Assembly: GCF_017676385.1 (NCBI RefSeq)
Contig: NZ_JAFFZN010000004.1
Span: 248,001-312,000, forward strand
Length of the DNA stretch: 64,000 bases
DNA from: Streptomyces spirodelae
Lineage (GTDB): Bacteria > Actinomycetota > Actinomycetes > Streptomycetales > Streptomycetaceae
Reading direction: 5' to 3'
Shown here: one piece after another, positions 43,944-52,898 of the stretch
How positions within the stretch are numbered: position 1 is the stretch's first letter
Layout of the letters: each line of letters starts with the position of its first letter
Position numbers and translations under genes: made by a program
The notes under the pieces: model-generated
The model's input: the letters and a program-made list of their open reading frames with translations, nothing else
Databases searched by the model: none
What the model was told of the DNA's origin: nothing

Positions 43944-44499
43944 TTGTCGGGTGGCTACGAGGTCAAGTCCAAGTCGGGCATGACCGGCAAGGCCGGTGAA
44001 CTCGACCGGTCGGGCGACGACACGGGCAGGGTGCGCAAGGCGGTCGACCCAGCGATGTGCTACATGCCGGTCGCGCTCGGCGGCAACGAGGCCGCGGCTC
44101 GTGGACGAGCAGCACAGGCTGCACGAAGCAGGCGACGGCGGCGACAACTGGGGCGGCACGAGCCTTGAGGGGCAGGAGCACATCGCCGACTCCACCATCG
44201 GCGGTGCCACCGGCGACGATTACGAGCGCCGCGACCTGGGCAGTGCCGACGACCGCAGGGCGGTCCTCACCACGGTGGAGAAGTCGGTTGCAGAGGGGAA
44301 GCCGGTTCCGGTCGATGTCAAGGGCGAGGATGGTGCCCACGCGATGGTGATCATCGGGCAGGAGGGCGGAATGCTGCAGGTCTACAACCCCTGGGGCACG
44401 ACCACCTGGGTCAGTGAGAACGACTTCATCAACGGCCATCTGGACAAGGCCGCAAGCAAGGGGCTCAATGATGCGTACAGTGTCTACCTCCCGGACTAG
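43944..44499 (+). pseudogene. Broken ESX/WXG-like protein joined to cysteine-protease C-terminus
   Basis: A TTG at 43944 with GGGGGAG upstream starts SGGYEVKSKSGMTGKAGELD and RVRKAVDPAMCYMPVALGGN, the N-terminus of an ESX (WXG100-like) secreted protein. Near 44100 the frame is lost, and a frame shifted by one base carries VDEQHRLHEAGDGGDNWGG, AHAMVIIGQEGG and LQVYNPWGTTTWVSENDFI. The latter is the His/Asn half of a papain/calpain-like cysteine protease. The catalytic cysteine segment is absent, so the protease must be dead even if translated from GTG at 44101. A cysteine-protease inhibitor gene overlaps its end. Confidence 0.6.
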
Positions 44500-44980
44500 T
44501 CCGGCCGTTGCGGGTGCAGGTGCCCGTGCCGGAACCGGCGCCGGCACGGGTGGCGTCGCCGTCGCCGTATCCGCTGCCCTCGTGCTCGTCGCCGGCTGCG
44601 GGTCGGGCGCTGACAAGCCGACCCGTCACCCCACCAGGGACACCAGCATCACCGCCGAGGTCGGGGAGCGCTTCACGCTCACCGTCAATGAGAACGCCTC
44701 CACCCGGGAGCACTGGTTCCTGGCCGACCCCAAGCCCGACAGCGCGGTCATCCGCAGCCGTGGGCGGCACATCGAGTCGGACTCCGGCGACGAGCCGGTT
44801 CCCGGTTCCAGCAGCGACCTCACCTTCACCTTCGAGGCCACCGGGAAGGGCCGCACCCGCATCGTGCTGACGCACTGCCTGGCCACCACCACGTGCCCCC
44901 CTGACGGCCGCACCCAGGGCCCGACGGCACAGCCCTTGCCCGCACCCGAGCGCGTCACCTACACCGTAACCGTCAGCTGA
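44468..44980 (+). CDS. Chagasin-type (I42) protease inhibitor lipoprotein
   Basis: The 170-residue precursor has a signal region (VAVAVSAALVLVAGCG, a lipobox-like VAGC) followed by a chagasin/I42 immunoglobulin-like domain: GERFTLTVNENASTREHWFL, then RSRGRHIESDSGDEPVPGSS, FEATGKGRTRIVL and a final strand VTYTVTVS. I42 inhibitors block papain-like cysteine proteases through three loops. The gene overlaps the end of the broken cysteine-protease gene by 32 bases and would have been translationally coupled to it. The pair looks like a secreted protease with its cell-bound protector, of which only the protector is intact. Confidence 0.75.
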   Translation: MMRTVSTSRTSPAVAGAGARAGTGAGTGGVAVAVSAALVLVAGCGSGADKPTRHPTRDTSITAEVGERFTLTVNENASTREHWFLADPKPDSAVIRSRGRHIESDSGDEPVPGSSSDLTFTFEATGKGRTRIVLTHCLATTTCPPDGRTQGPTAQPLPAPERVTYTVTVS

Positions 44981-45019
44981 CTTCGGCGGACTCGACAGGG
45001 GACAAGACAGCAGAGGCCG

Positions 45020-45427
45020 ATGATGAACCCGACCCCGCACCCCCCGGCCCGGACCGACGACGAACTGGCCCGGCTCGATATCTCCCTCCTGCTGCGCTAC
45101 GGCCTCACCACCACCGCTCCCGGCCCCCGGCGCACGGCCCTCTTCGGCGACTGCGTCGCGGGTGCCGCGGTGATCCTCGACCGCCTCGGCACCCATCCGC
45201 GTTCGGTGGCCTTCCTCGCCGGCACCGTCCGCGCCGGCGGCCTGGCCCGCTCCGCCGGACTGCCCGAACCCCTTCCGCGCCCCCAGGCCGCGGACGCCGT
45301 ACGTGACTGGCTGCGCGCCGCGGCCGACCTCGCGGGCGGCATCGTCGTCGACGACCTCGCCGCACGCTGGCTGCACGCCGTCGCCACCGTCATCGAGGTC
45401 CGCCGGGTGACGCGGGCCCGCGGCTGA
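45020..45427 (+). CDS. Hypothetical helical protein
   Basis: This 135-residue protein is Ala/Arg/Leu-rich and predicted to be mostly helical (LLRYGLTTTAPGPRRTALFG, then AADAVRDWLRAAADLAGGIV). I do not recognise a family. The ATG at 45020 has AGAGGCCG upstream. It follows the inhibitor gene by 39 bases on the same strand, and its last 38 bases overlap the convergent SMI1/KNR4-like gene. Confidence 0.6.
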   Translation: MMNPTPHPPARTDDELARLDISLLLRYGLTTTAPGPRRTALFGDCVAGAAVILDRLGTHPRSVAFLAGTVRAGGLARSAGLPEPLPRPQAADAVRDWLRAAADLAGGIVVDDLAARWLHAVATVIEVRRVTRARG

Positions 45428-45959
45428 TCTGGAGAGATCCTGCCTCGCCGTCGGTGACGAACCGCGTCAGGGATTGCTCCAGCAGTTCCAGGAACTGCCG
45501 CAGGTCATCGGCTACCTTGTCGAGTTCGGGTCCGTCCAGCGACGCCGTCCGCGTCCGGTGAACCGACCCATCGGGGCTCGCGACGTAGCACAGGCCGCCG
45601 CCGTTCGAGCCGATGACCAGACCAGGGCCCTTCCGGTCCGCACCGACGTCGACAGCACCGTACTCCTGGAGTCGCAGAAGGACGTCACTTGCCGGATCGA
45701 GGAAGTAGCCGTTGCCTACGTCCGACCACGTGACGTCACCGATGCTGTCGTAGAAGGTGGCCAGATCAGCCGGTATGAGAGCCGCTTGGGCAAGCGCGCG
45801 AGCCGCGGCTTGAGCGTCGCGGTCGGCCGGCCGGACCTCGTTGGTGCCAGGGGGAAAGCCGTACCGCCGCTCGAACTCGCCTGTCATTGCCGTAAGGGCC
45901 ACGGAGACCCTGCCTGCCCACGAAGCCAGCCAGGCGGTTGAAAGCGAACGGTCACTCAT
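45390..45959 (-). CDS. SMI1/KNR4-like (SUKH) protein
   Basis: The middle of this 189-residue protein reads IPADLATFYDSIGDVTWSDV, then NGYFLDPASDVLLRLQEYGA and VIGSNGGGLCYVASPDGSV. This is the SUKH fold pattern, in which a Tyr-acidic helix is followed by a GSNGGG turn. SUKH proteins often give immunity to polymorphic or type VII toxins, and the decayed ESX protease locus is adjacent. The start at 45959 has no clear ribosome site; a later ATG is possible. Convergent with the 45020-45427 gene. Confidence 0.7.
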   Translation of the reverse strand: MSDRSLSTAWLASWAGRVSVALTAMTGEFERRYGFPPGTNEVRPADRDAQAAARALAQAALIPADLATFYDSIGDVTWSDVGNGYFLDPASDVLLRLQEYGAVDVGADRKGPGLVIGSNGGGLCYVASPDGSVHRTRTASLDGPELDKVADDLRQFLELLEQSLTRFVTDGEAGSLQISRGPASPGGPR

Positions 45960-46039
45960 GAGACCGGATCATGGCATGAGCCCCGCACGTCCAGGGGGCG
46001 ACCAGCGACTCGTACCCCAACGTCAGTGCAGCGGCGAGG

Positions 46040-46240
46040 AGGTCGGCGTGGTGGCCCTCCTCGACACGGCACCGCCCGACGCCCAGGCGCCCGAAGAGGG
46101 CGAACCCGCCCACGGCTGCCGACTGGCGTCCCTACGTGAGGGGTACCGTGACCGTCCACTCGATCGCCTGCGAGCACCAGCACATGACGCGGCCTGGCCC
46201 GCTGACCCGGATCGGCCAGGCCCTGAAGGGCCTTCTTGAC
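46040..46240 (+). pseudogene. NRPS thioesterase-domain remnant
   Basis: One frame reads SGEEVGVVALLDTAPPDAQA. After a break a second frame reads WRPYVRGTVTVHSIACEHQH followed by MTRPGPLTRIGQALKG. In intact nonribosomal peptide synthetases these are the middle (GEEVGLLALLDT) and the end (WRPYV.G...V.C.H..MT.P.P...IG) of the type I thioesterase domain. Deletion and frameshift separate them. It implies that a peptide synthetase gene once occupied this position. Confidence 0.6.
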
Positions 46241-46761
46241 CAGGGGACAACCCCGTGCGGAAGGGCTGTCCCCGATTCAGCGCGGTACGCAGTCGCGTTG
46301 GCCGAACTCCGCCTCGGCGGGGCGGGCCCACGCTCCGGGCTGTGGCGTGCCGACAGCCGTCATCCGCGCAGTGGCCCGCTCCCGGCCGGATCACGGACCT
46401 CCCCCAGGTCGATCCCGGATCCGGCCGACATCCGTGCGTTCGACCGGGACGCGGCTGGACCGCTCTCCCCGGAGGGTCGGCGCGCCTCCGGACGCTGTGT
46501 GATCATGGCGCGAATTCGCCGAGGGCCGGAGACGCGTGAAGCACACGATCCACGCCAGGGCACCCGGTCATCACACAGGCAGTGGAGCCGTGCGAGGTGA
46601 CCCCCCTCCCACGAAAGCCGAACGCCAATTCCGGCCAACTTGCCGCTGCACAAGGGGAGTTCGGCACCCGTCATGCATATGCTCCCGTCTGGTTCGAACA
46701 GGACCACGCATTTCGTCGACGTCCAGCCGACGTCGGGGAGCCACTGAACGGGAGGAGTCTC
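46241..46761. other. Leader region of the lanthipeptide locus
   Basis: No coding sequence is recognisable in this 520-base stretch. It must hold the promoter of the precursor gene, but I find no convincing -35/-10 pair. A TGGTTCGAACAGG at about 46689 looks like a tRNA T-arm but has no acceptor or anticodon arm. GGGAGGAG at 46751-46757 is the ribosome site of the precursor. Confidence 0.45.
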
Positions 46762-46923
46762 ATGAGCACCAACCTTCTGCTGGAAGACACCACTACCGAC
46801 CTCGCCGAGTTGGACCTCGACATCCAGATCTCGGAGACCGAGGGCGAGGGCCCCGCGTTCGCGTCCGGTGGCTACACCTCGCCCAGCACGTACGGGTCGC
46901 CCTGCAACCTCTGCTGCGCGTAA
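46762..46923 (+). CDS. lanA: Class I lanthipeptide precursor peptide
   Basis: This 53-residue peptide has a leader with an acidic ELDLDIQISETEGEG region resembling the FxLD-type recognition motif of class I leaders. The core is predicted to begin after about Gly30-Ala32 and to end YGSPCNLCCA. Cysteines 48, 51 and 52 can each close a thioether ring with residues dehydrated from Ser35, Thr39, Ser40, Ser42, Thr43 or Ser46. GGGAGGAG lies 4-5 bases before the ATG. The LanB and LanC genes follow on the same strand, and a strong hairpin separates precursor and LanB. The closing CNLCCA loosely recalls the C-terminus of microbisporicin/planosporicin-type peptides (SNCSFCC). Ring pattern and activity are unknown. 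Confidence 0.85.
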   Translation: MSTNLLLEDTTTDLAELDLDIQISETEGEGPAFASGGYTSPSTYGSPCNLCCA

Positions 46924-46936
46924 GCGTCCCATCGCG

Positions 46937-46974
46937 CCCGCGTGGGGCGGGGCCGGCGCCCCGTCCCACGCGGG
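46937..46974 (+). terminator. Hairpin between lanA and lanB (attenuator/processing element)
   Basis: CCCGCGTGGG at 46937-46946 pairs exactly with CCCACGCGGG at 46965-46974. An inner CGGGG/CCCCG extends the stem after one G-T pair, leaving a loop of about 6 bases. The stem starts 13 bases after the lanA stop and ends 38 bases before the lanB start. It lacks a T-run, as is common in actinomycetes, and should reduce read-through and stabilise the precursor mRNA. Confidence 0.75.
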
Positions 46975-47012
46975 TCGTGCCACTTCTCGGGTTCGAGGGG
47001 GAGCCAGAACAC

Positions 47013-50000
47013 GTGCGGGATGATCACTACACACCGCGGGAGTGCCTGTTCGTACGCGTCACGGCGATCCCCCGCACCGGACCAGGTGGCCGTTCCCTTG
47101 GCGACTCGGCCGCGCAGGTGCGCGAAGCCGCTGCCGACCCGCTGCTCCGCGAGGCGTTGCACGTCGCCAGCGGCAGCCTCGGCGACTCCCTCGACCGGCT
47201 CGACGCGGGGGCCGACCTCGGGACCAAGCGGCTGCGCCGTACGGCGCTCGCCCTCTCCCGGTACGCACTGCGAGCCGAGACCAGGCCGACGCCCTTCGGG
47301 CTCTTCGCCGGTGTCGCACCGGCGCGGGCGGCGGACACCACACGGGTGAGAGTGTCCGGTCCGGGCGGCAAGAAGGTCCGACTGGACGCCGCCTGGCTGA
47401 CCCGGCGCGTCACCGAATGGCTCGAACTGCCCGAGGTACGGCGCGGTGTCGACGTCGTGCTGAGCGACCTGTGCCGAATGCGGGGCGAGCGGCTCGTCGT
47501 CCCCCACAACGGCAGCGAGGTCTCCATCCGCAACACGGCCCTGGTGACCTGGGTGTGCGAGCGGGCGACCCAGCCGGTCGGCTACGCCGCGCTCCTTGAG
47601 CAAGCCTCGGCCTCCTTCCCCCGCCTCACCCCCGGCCAGGTGGACGCCGCCCTGTCACAACTCGTCCGGTACGGCGTTCTGCTGACCTCCATCACGCCGC
47701 AGGACCTGGACGACGCGCTGTACGACCGCATCGCGGCGGCGATCGCCCCCGTGCCGGGGGCAGCGGCGGAACTCCGCGCCCTACGCGCGGCGTTGCACGA
47801 CTACGCCGCGACAGCGCCCGGCGAGGGCCGCACGGCGTGGCGCAGGCTCATGCGGCTGACCGACCCGGAGGGCACCGCAGCCAGACCGCCCGTCCACGTC
47901 GACCTGCGCATGGACGCCGACCTGCGAATCTCGCGGGTGGTGACCGAAGAGGCCGCCCGCTATGCCTCTGCCATGTGGGAGCTCTCCGGGGACTGGCAGA
48001 CCCACGCCCACATGCGGACGTACCTGAACCGGTTCCTGGAGGCGTATGGCACCGGCGGCGTGATCCCACTGGGCCAACTCGTCGACCGGCATCGGGGCAT
48101 CGGTTTCCCGGCCGGATACGGCGAGCGCGCCGACGGAGGGTCCACAGGGCACCGGGAACCGGAGCAGCTGCCCAAGGAACGCCGTCTCCTTACACACGAC
48201 CTGGTGCAAGAGGCACTGCTGAGCGGCGACGACCAGGTCAGGCTCACCCCGGACCTCGTCGACCGGCTGGCCGCCGGCCGGACGGCCGACGCGGCCGTAC
48301 CCCCGCCGAGGTCGCTGGAACTGTGCTTCCATCTGCTGGCCCAGAGCGAACAGGCCATCGACCGAGGTGACTTCACGCTGCTGTCCCCGGCGTACCCGGG
48401 TTCCTGGGTCGCCGGGGCGACCGTCGGACGGTTCGCCGAACTCGTCGGGATGGAAGGTGAACTGGCGTCGCTTCTGGCCGGTCTGGGCGATGCCGGGACA
48501 GTGCCGGCGCAGGTGGTGTACCGGCCGCACACGGTGCGCGGGCTCAACATGGCCCAGGTTCCGCGCCTGCTGCCGCGCTCGATACCGGTGGGCGTGTACG
48601 CGGACCGGAACGCGCCCGGCACATTGGACTGGCGGCAACTCCTCGTCACGCCGGGGCCTTTCGGGCTACGGCTCATACTGCCGGACGACGGGCGCAAGGT
48701 CCTGCCCGTCGTGCCGCACATGCTGGCTCTCGACCGGGAGGCGCCGCCGGTCGCCCGGCTGCTGGTGGAACTCGCCACCGGCAGGGCCAGAACGTGGACG
48801 GGCTGGAACTGGTGCGGGCTGGAGGGACTGCCCTTCCTCCCCCGTATCACCTACGGCCGCGTCACGATCTTCCCCCGGCGCTGGCTGCCCGACCGGCACC
48901 TGCGCGCGGCGGCGGAGGACTCGTCCGGGTGGGAGGAAGCGGTCGCGGCCTGGCGGGAGCGCTACCGCGTACCTGACGAGGTGAACCTCGCCAGATGGGA
49001 CCGTATGTACCGGGTGAACCTCACGGACCCCTGGCGCCGGGAGGTGTTCCGCCAGGAAGTCCGCGGCGGCGGCTCGCTGGCGATCATGGAGGACCTCACA
49101 GACGGCGGACGCGAACTGGGCTGGTCCGGCGGGCACAGCGCCGAAGTCGTCATTCCGCTGGCCCGGTCCGCCACGCCGGGTGAGCACCAGGAGGCCGCCC
49201 GCCGACCGCGCCGCCCGGTGACCGCGTACCGGCCCACGGACCACACCGTTCAGCATCTGCCGGGTGAGGAGTGGCTCTACGCCAAGTTCTACGCAGCTGA
49301 GGACACGCACGACGAGTTGCTGCACACCGGCCTTCCCACGCTCGTGCGCGAGGTCGGAGACCACCTGCACAGCTGGCACTACATCCGGTACCGCGATCCT
49401 GAGCCCCATATCCGTCTCCGTCTGCACGGCGAGGCCGAAACCCTGCGGACCACGACACTGCCCCGGCTCGCCGCGGTGAGCCGGCACTGGCAGGAGACAG
49501 GGTTGATCAAGGGCACGGTCCTCGACACCTACCGGCCCGAAACCGACCGCTACGGCGGGCCCGATGCCCTCGCCCACGCGGAGCGCATGTTCTGTGTGGA
49601 CAGCCAGTCGGCACTGGCCCAGCTCGGAATGCGGGCGCGGGGCGCGCCGGCCCTGCCGGCGCCCGTGCTCGCGGCCGTCAACCACGCGCTGCTGCTGGAG
49701 TCGCTCGGAGACTGGGACTGGTCGGCCTGGATCAGCCGCGCTCTGCCCAAGGGGCCCGCCCACGCCGCCTACCGGAAGTACCAGGAGCAGGCCACCTCGC
49801 TGATCGTCCCCGGACGTACTGCCCAGAGCGCGGCCCCCGTACTGGGCGCCCCCCTCGCGGCCCTGTGGAGCACCACGCCGGAGACCGGAAAGTACGGCGC
49901 GCTGCTGCTGTCCGACGGGGGGCGGGGGCCCGGTACCGAACAGCACGCCGAAGCCGTCATGGCGCTCCTGCACATGCAGCACAACCGCCTGCTCGGCATC

Positions 50001-50102
50001 GATCGAACCGGCGAGGACACCGGCTACGCCGTGCTGCGCGGTGTCGCCCGTGACCACCAGGGCCGCCTGGCCCACGCCCGGGAGGGGAAGGTGACCGGAT
50101 GA
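47013..50102 (+). CDS. lanB: Lanthipeptide dehydratase LanB, full length
   Basis: The 1029-residue protein has both parts of class I dehydratases. The glutamylation domain spans about residues 10-700 (CLFVRVTAIPR, SRYALRAETRPTPFGLFAGV, HTVRGLNMAQVPRLLPRSI). The C-terminal SpaB_C elimination domain begins near residue 750 (EEWLYAKFYAAEDTHDELLH, WHYIRYRDPEPHIRLRLHG). It uses glutamyl-tRNA to activate precursor Ser/Thr and then eliminates to Dha/Dhb. The GTG at 47013 is favoured by GGGGGAG 10 bases upstream and by placing CLFVRV near the N-terminus; GTG at 46977 abuts the hairpin. It overlaps lanC by 4 bases. Confidence 0.93.
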   Translation: MRDDHYTPRECLFVRVTAIPRTGPGGRSLGDSAAQVREAAADPLLREALHVASGSLGDSLDRLDAGADLGTKRLRRTALALSRYALRAETRPTPFGLFAGVAPARAADTTRVRVSGPGGKKVRLDAAWLTRRVTEWLELPEVRRGVDVVLSDLCRMRGERLVVPHNGSEVSIRNTALVTWVCERATQPVGYAALLEQASASFPRLTPGQVDAALSQLVRYGVLLTSITPQDLDDALYDRIAAAIAPVPGAAAELRALRAALHDYAATAPGEGRTAWRRLMRLTDPEGTAARPPVHVDLRMDADLRISRVVTEEAARYASAMWELSGDWQTHAHMRTYLNRFLEAYGTGGVIPLGQLVDRHRGIGFPAGYGERADGGSTGHREPEQLPKERRLLTHDLVQEALLSGDDQVRLTPDLVDRLAAGRTADAAVPPPRSLELCFHLLAQSEQAIDRGDFTLLSPAYPGSWVAGATVGRFAELVGMEGELASLLAGLGDAGTVPAQVVYRPHTVRGLNMAQVPRLLPRSIPVGVYADRNAPGTLDWRQLLVTPGPFGLRLILPDDGRKVLPVVPHMLALDREAPPVARLLVELATGRARTWTGWNWCGLEGLPFLPRITYGRVTIFPRRWLPDRHLRAAAEDSSGWEEAVAAWRERYRVPDEVNLARWDRMYRVNLTDPWRREVFRQEVRGGGSLAIMEDLTDGGRELGWSGGHSAEVVIPLARSATPGEHQEAARRPRRPVTAYRPTDHTVQHLPGEEWLYAKFYAAEDTHDELLHTGLPTLVREVGDHLHSWHYIRYRDPEPHIRLRLHGEAETLRTTTLPRLAAVSRHWQETGLIKGTVLDTYRPETDRYGGPDALAHAERMFCVDSQSALAQLGMRARGAPALPAPVLAAVNHALLLESLGDWDWSAWISRALPKGPAHAAYRKYQEQATSLIVPGRTAQSAAPVLGAPLAALWSTTPETGKYGALLLSDGGRGPGTEQHAEAVMALLHMQHNRLLGIDRTGEDTGYAVLRGVARDHQGRLAHAREGKVTG

Positions 50103-51412
50103 CAGCCCCGTGCCACGCGGACGAGGCCCGGGACGTCGCCGCGCAGGTCTTCGACCGGCTCGCCGACCCGGACGCCACCGCTGCCGACACCCGCATCCCC
50201 GGCGACGCCTCGCACATCACCCTGCGCGAGCCCCTCTGGCAGGACCTGGCTCTCTCCAGCGGCTACCCCGGAGTGTCCCTCGCGTTCACCGGACGCGGCA
50301 CCCCCGGCCCCGATGACGCCGCGCGAGCGCACGCCTACCTCGTCCGGGCGATGCGGGCCACGGCCGCCTCCGCCCACGCCCCGGGAGGCATCTACACCGG
50401 TCCGGGCGCCGTCGCCTTCGCCGTTCTCGTCGCCCACCGTGCCACGGGCGGCTACCGCTCCGCTCTCGGTCGGCTCGACGAACATCAGCGCCGCCTGGTC
50501 CACCGTGCGCTCCCCGAAGTCCGTGACACCCCGGCGACGACCAACGGCGAGTTCGAGGTGGTCCGCGGATGGAGCGGCATCGGCCGCTACCTGCTGGCGC
50601 GCCGGGAGCAGTGCGAGGAGGAGCTGAGGCTCGTCCTCACCTACCTGACACACATGGCGCACGGCGAGATCACCCACCGGGGCCATCAGGTACCCCGCTG
50701 GTGGACATGGGCGGCGCCCAAGCTGGGGCAGGAGGTCGAGATGCCCGACGGGCACTTGAACCTCGGGCTCTCGCACGGCGTGGCCGGGCCGCTCGCCCTG
50801 CTCTCGCTGGCCTGGCAGCAGGGTGCGGTCGTCGACGGGCAGTGCGAGGCCATCGAGCGACTCGTGGCCCTCCTCCAGCAGTGGGCGTACGAGAGCGAGG
50901 GCGGACTGTTCTGGCTTCCGCATCTGACCCTCGAACGCTGGGTGGCCGGTCCGGACATCCCGCCGCCGCGCCACCGGCCGTCCTGGTGTTACGGCGCCCC
51001 GGGGGTCTCCCGCGCGGTACAGCTCGCGGGGCTCGCACTCGACCGCGCCGAGTGGCTCGGACTGGCCCACCGCTCCCTGCTGCCGTTCCTCGCAACCGAT
51101 CCGGAGGACTGGGGCATCGACGACCCCAACGTGTGCCACGGGTGGAGCGGGATGATGCACTTGCTCGCCGTGCTGAACGAGTCCATCGGCGACAAGCGTC
51201 TGACCGACCTCGTCGACGGCATGGCGGCCCGCACTCTCGCCCGGTTCCGTCCCGAGTACCGATTCGGGTTCCGGGCCGGCCTCACGAGCGCTCCGCAGGG
51301 CACCGACGTCCCCGCGTTCCTGGAAGGCGCCGCGGGCACGGCCCTCGCCCTCGACGCCTACGCGGACGGCCGCACCACGACCGACTGGGACATGGCCCTG
51401 CTGCTGGCCTAG
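50099..51412 (+). CDS. lanC: Lanthipeptide cyclase LanC
   Basis: The 437-residue LanC protein binds zinc through Cys297 (SWCYGAPG), Cys346 and His347 (CHGWSG). The conserved active-site histidine is in NLGLSHGVAGPLALL. It catalyses Michael addition of precursor cysteines to dehydrated residues, forming the lanthionine rings. The ATG at 50099 overlaps the lanB stop (ATGA). No transporter, leader protease, immunity or regulator gene follows; the next gene, 180 bases downstream, is a PP2C phosphatase. Confidence 0.93.
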   Translation: MTAPCHADEARDVAAQVFDRLADPDATAADTRIPGDASHITLREPLWQDLALSSGYPGVSLAFTGRGTPGPDDAARAHAYLVRAMRATAASAHAPGGIYTGPGAVAFAVLVAHRATGGYRSALGRLDEHQRRLVHRALPEVRDTPATTNGEFEVVRGWSGIGRYLLARREQCEEELRLVLTYLTHMAHGEITHRGHQVPRWWTWAAPKLGQEVEMPDGHLNLGLSHGVAGPLALLSLAWQQGAVVDGQCEAIERLVALLQQWAYESEGGLFWLPHLTLERWVAGPDIPPPRHRPSWCYGAPGVSRAVQLAGLALDRAEWLGLAHRSLLPFLATDPEDWGIDDPNVCHGWSGMMHLLAVLNESIGDKRLTDLVDGMAARTLARFRPEYRFGFRAGLTSAPQGTDVPAFLEGAAGTALALDAYADGRTTTDWDMALLLA

Positions 51413-51593
51413 ACGAGTGAGTCCGATGTCGTGGGCCGGTGGCCGGGCACGAAGCCCGAGTCGCTGGTGAGCCGCCCCGGGCGCACACCGGCCTGGCATG
51501 AACCGGAAGACTCCGTCTGCCTTGCCCACCCAGCGGGTGCTGAGCTGCCGGTGTGGGGGCAGGAAACTGGGATCGGGTCCGGGTTATACAGGG

Positions 51594-52730
51594 ATGGTGG
51601 TGCGTCCAGGAGAACGTGATTGGGCTGAGGGCCGGCCGTGGCAGCCACGCTGGGTGCTACTGGCGCTGCCGCTCGGGCTGATCGCCGTCGTCACAGTGGT
51701 GGACATCCTGGCGCCGCCCCACGTCCACCTCGGCCCTTTGCTGGTCGCGGCGCCGGCGGTCACCGCCGCCATCGGCGGGCCTCGACTCGTGGTGCTGGTC
51801 GGAGCCGTCGCCACAGCAGCGCAGCTCGCGATCGGAGTGACTCGGCGCGGATGGCTGACCGTCAACCATCAGATGCAGCTTCTGGCGCTGGTCGTTGTCA
51901 CGGCGGTCATCGCGGTGTTCGTCACCCTGCGTGAGCGGCAGCAGCGGGAGATGACCCAGGTACGTTCGGTCTCCGAGGCCGTCCAGCGCGTACTGCTTCG
52001 ACCGCTGCCCCCAAGTTTGGGGCCGTTGCGCGTTGCCTCGGTCTACCTGGCGGCCGACGCGGAGGCGCAGGTCGGCGGTGATCTGTTCGCGGCCGCACGC
52101 ACTGGTGGGCAAACCCGGGTGATCATCGGTGATGTGCGGGGGAAGGGACTCAGCTCGGTCAGTGATGCGGCCCTGCTGCTGGGCGCCTTCCGGGAAGCGG
52201 CACACCAGCACGCCGAGCTGTCTCCGCTCACCCGGTACCTGGAGCGGAGCGTCAGTCGGGACCTGGCCGAACTCGCCGAGGCCGACCGCGCCAGCGAGGA
52301 GGACTTCATCACCGCCGCTGTCGTCGAGATCCCCGACGACCGGGCTGTGGTCCGGCTGGTCAACTGCGGTCACCCACCGCCGCTGCTGGTGCGGGGCCGA
52401 GACGTCACGCCGCTCCGTACCGACCAGCCGGAGACCCCGCTGGGACTGGGCGATCTCGCCCCCTCTGACTACCGGACCGACACCTTCCCCCTCGGGGACA
52501 ACGACCTGCTTCTGCTGTATACGGACGGTGTCGTCGAGGCGCGGGACGCAGCAGGGGTTTTCTATCCGCTGGTCGAGCGGCTTACCGCATGGGCGGGGGA
52601 CGACGCCGAGACGCTGGTGCGGCGGCTGAAGCACGACCTGCTCGCGCACAGCGGTGGCAGTCTGGGCGACGACGCGGCCATCGTCGCCCTCCAGCGCACA
52701 CCCCGACAAGGTCGGAACCCCGCAACCTGA
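51594..52730 (+). CDS. PP2C/SpoIIE-family phosphatase with membrane domain
   Basis: The N-terminal 115 residues of this 378-residue protein hold three to four membrane segments ([40 protein letters not shown]). A coiled linker ([19 protein letters not shown]) leads into a SpoIIE/RsbU-type phosphatase domain: [17 protein letters not shown] metal ligands, [17 protein letters not shown] and [13 protein letters not shown]. Such proteins dephosphorylate STAS anti-sigma antagonists. The nearest STAS gene is 13 kb away and is not an obvious partner. The ATG at 51594 has only a weak ribosome site. Confidence 0.88.
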   Translation: MVVRPGERDWAEGRPWQPRWVLLALPLGLIAVVTVVDILAPPHVHLGPLLVAAPAVTAAIGGPRLVVLVGAVATAAQLAIGVTRRGWLTVNHQMQLLALVVVTAVIAVFVTLRERQQREMTQVRSVSEAVQRVLLRPLPPSLGPLRVASVYLAADAEAQVGGDLFAAARTGGQTRVIIGDVRGKGLSSVSDAALLLGAFREAAHQHAELSPLTRYLERSVSRDLAELAEADRASEEDFITAAVVEIPDDRAVVRLVNCGHPPPLLVRGRDVTPLRTDQPETPLGLGDLAPSDYRTDTFPLGDNDLLLLYTDGVVEARDAAGVFYPLVERLTAWAGDDAETLVRRLKHDLLAHSGGSLGDDAAIVALQRTPRQGRNPAT

Positions 52731-52741
52731 CCCGCCGCCAC

Positions 52742-52855
52742 GTCTCCCTGGGCAAAGCCGTCAAGACCGTGCGCGACACCGGCGTCGCCGACGTGGAGGG
52801 CAGGTACAGGGAGACCGCGCGCGGCGGGCTCGCGGTGTACGTCGACGAGTGCTGA
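52742..52855 (+). pseudogene. C-terminal remnant of L-serine ammonia-lyase
   Basis: The last 37 codons before TGA at 52855 read [20 protein letters not shown] then [17 protein letters not shown]. This matches the end of bacterial L-serine dehydratases (MxxTGxDMxxKYxETxxGGLAV...EC). The iron-sulfur and catalytic domains are missing. It lies between the PP2C gene and the convergent deacetylase-glycosyltransferase. Confidence 0.6.
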
Positions 52856-52898
52856 GCGCACCACCCGGTACGGGGGCCGCCCCGCAGGGCGTGTTGGC

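Noticed and set aside
46685..46705. A GGTTCGAACAGG stretch resembling a tRNA T-arm
   Set aside because: No matching acceptor stem, D-arm or anticodon arm can be drawn around it.
52742..52855. An independent small gene of 37 codons after the PP2C phosphatase
   Set aside because: The sequence matches the end of L-serine ammonia-lyase and has no convincing ribosome site, so it is better read as a remnant.
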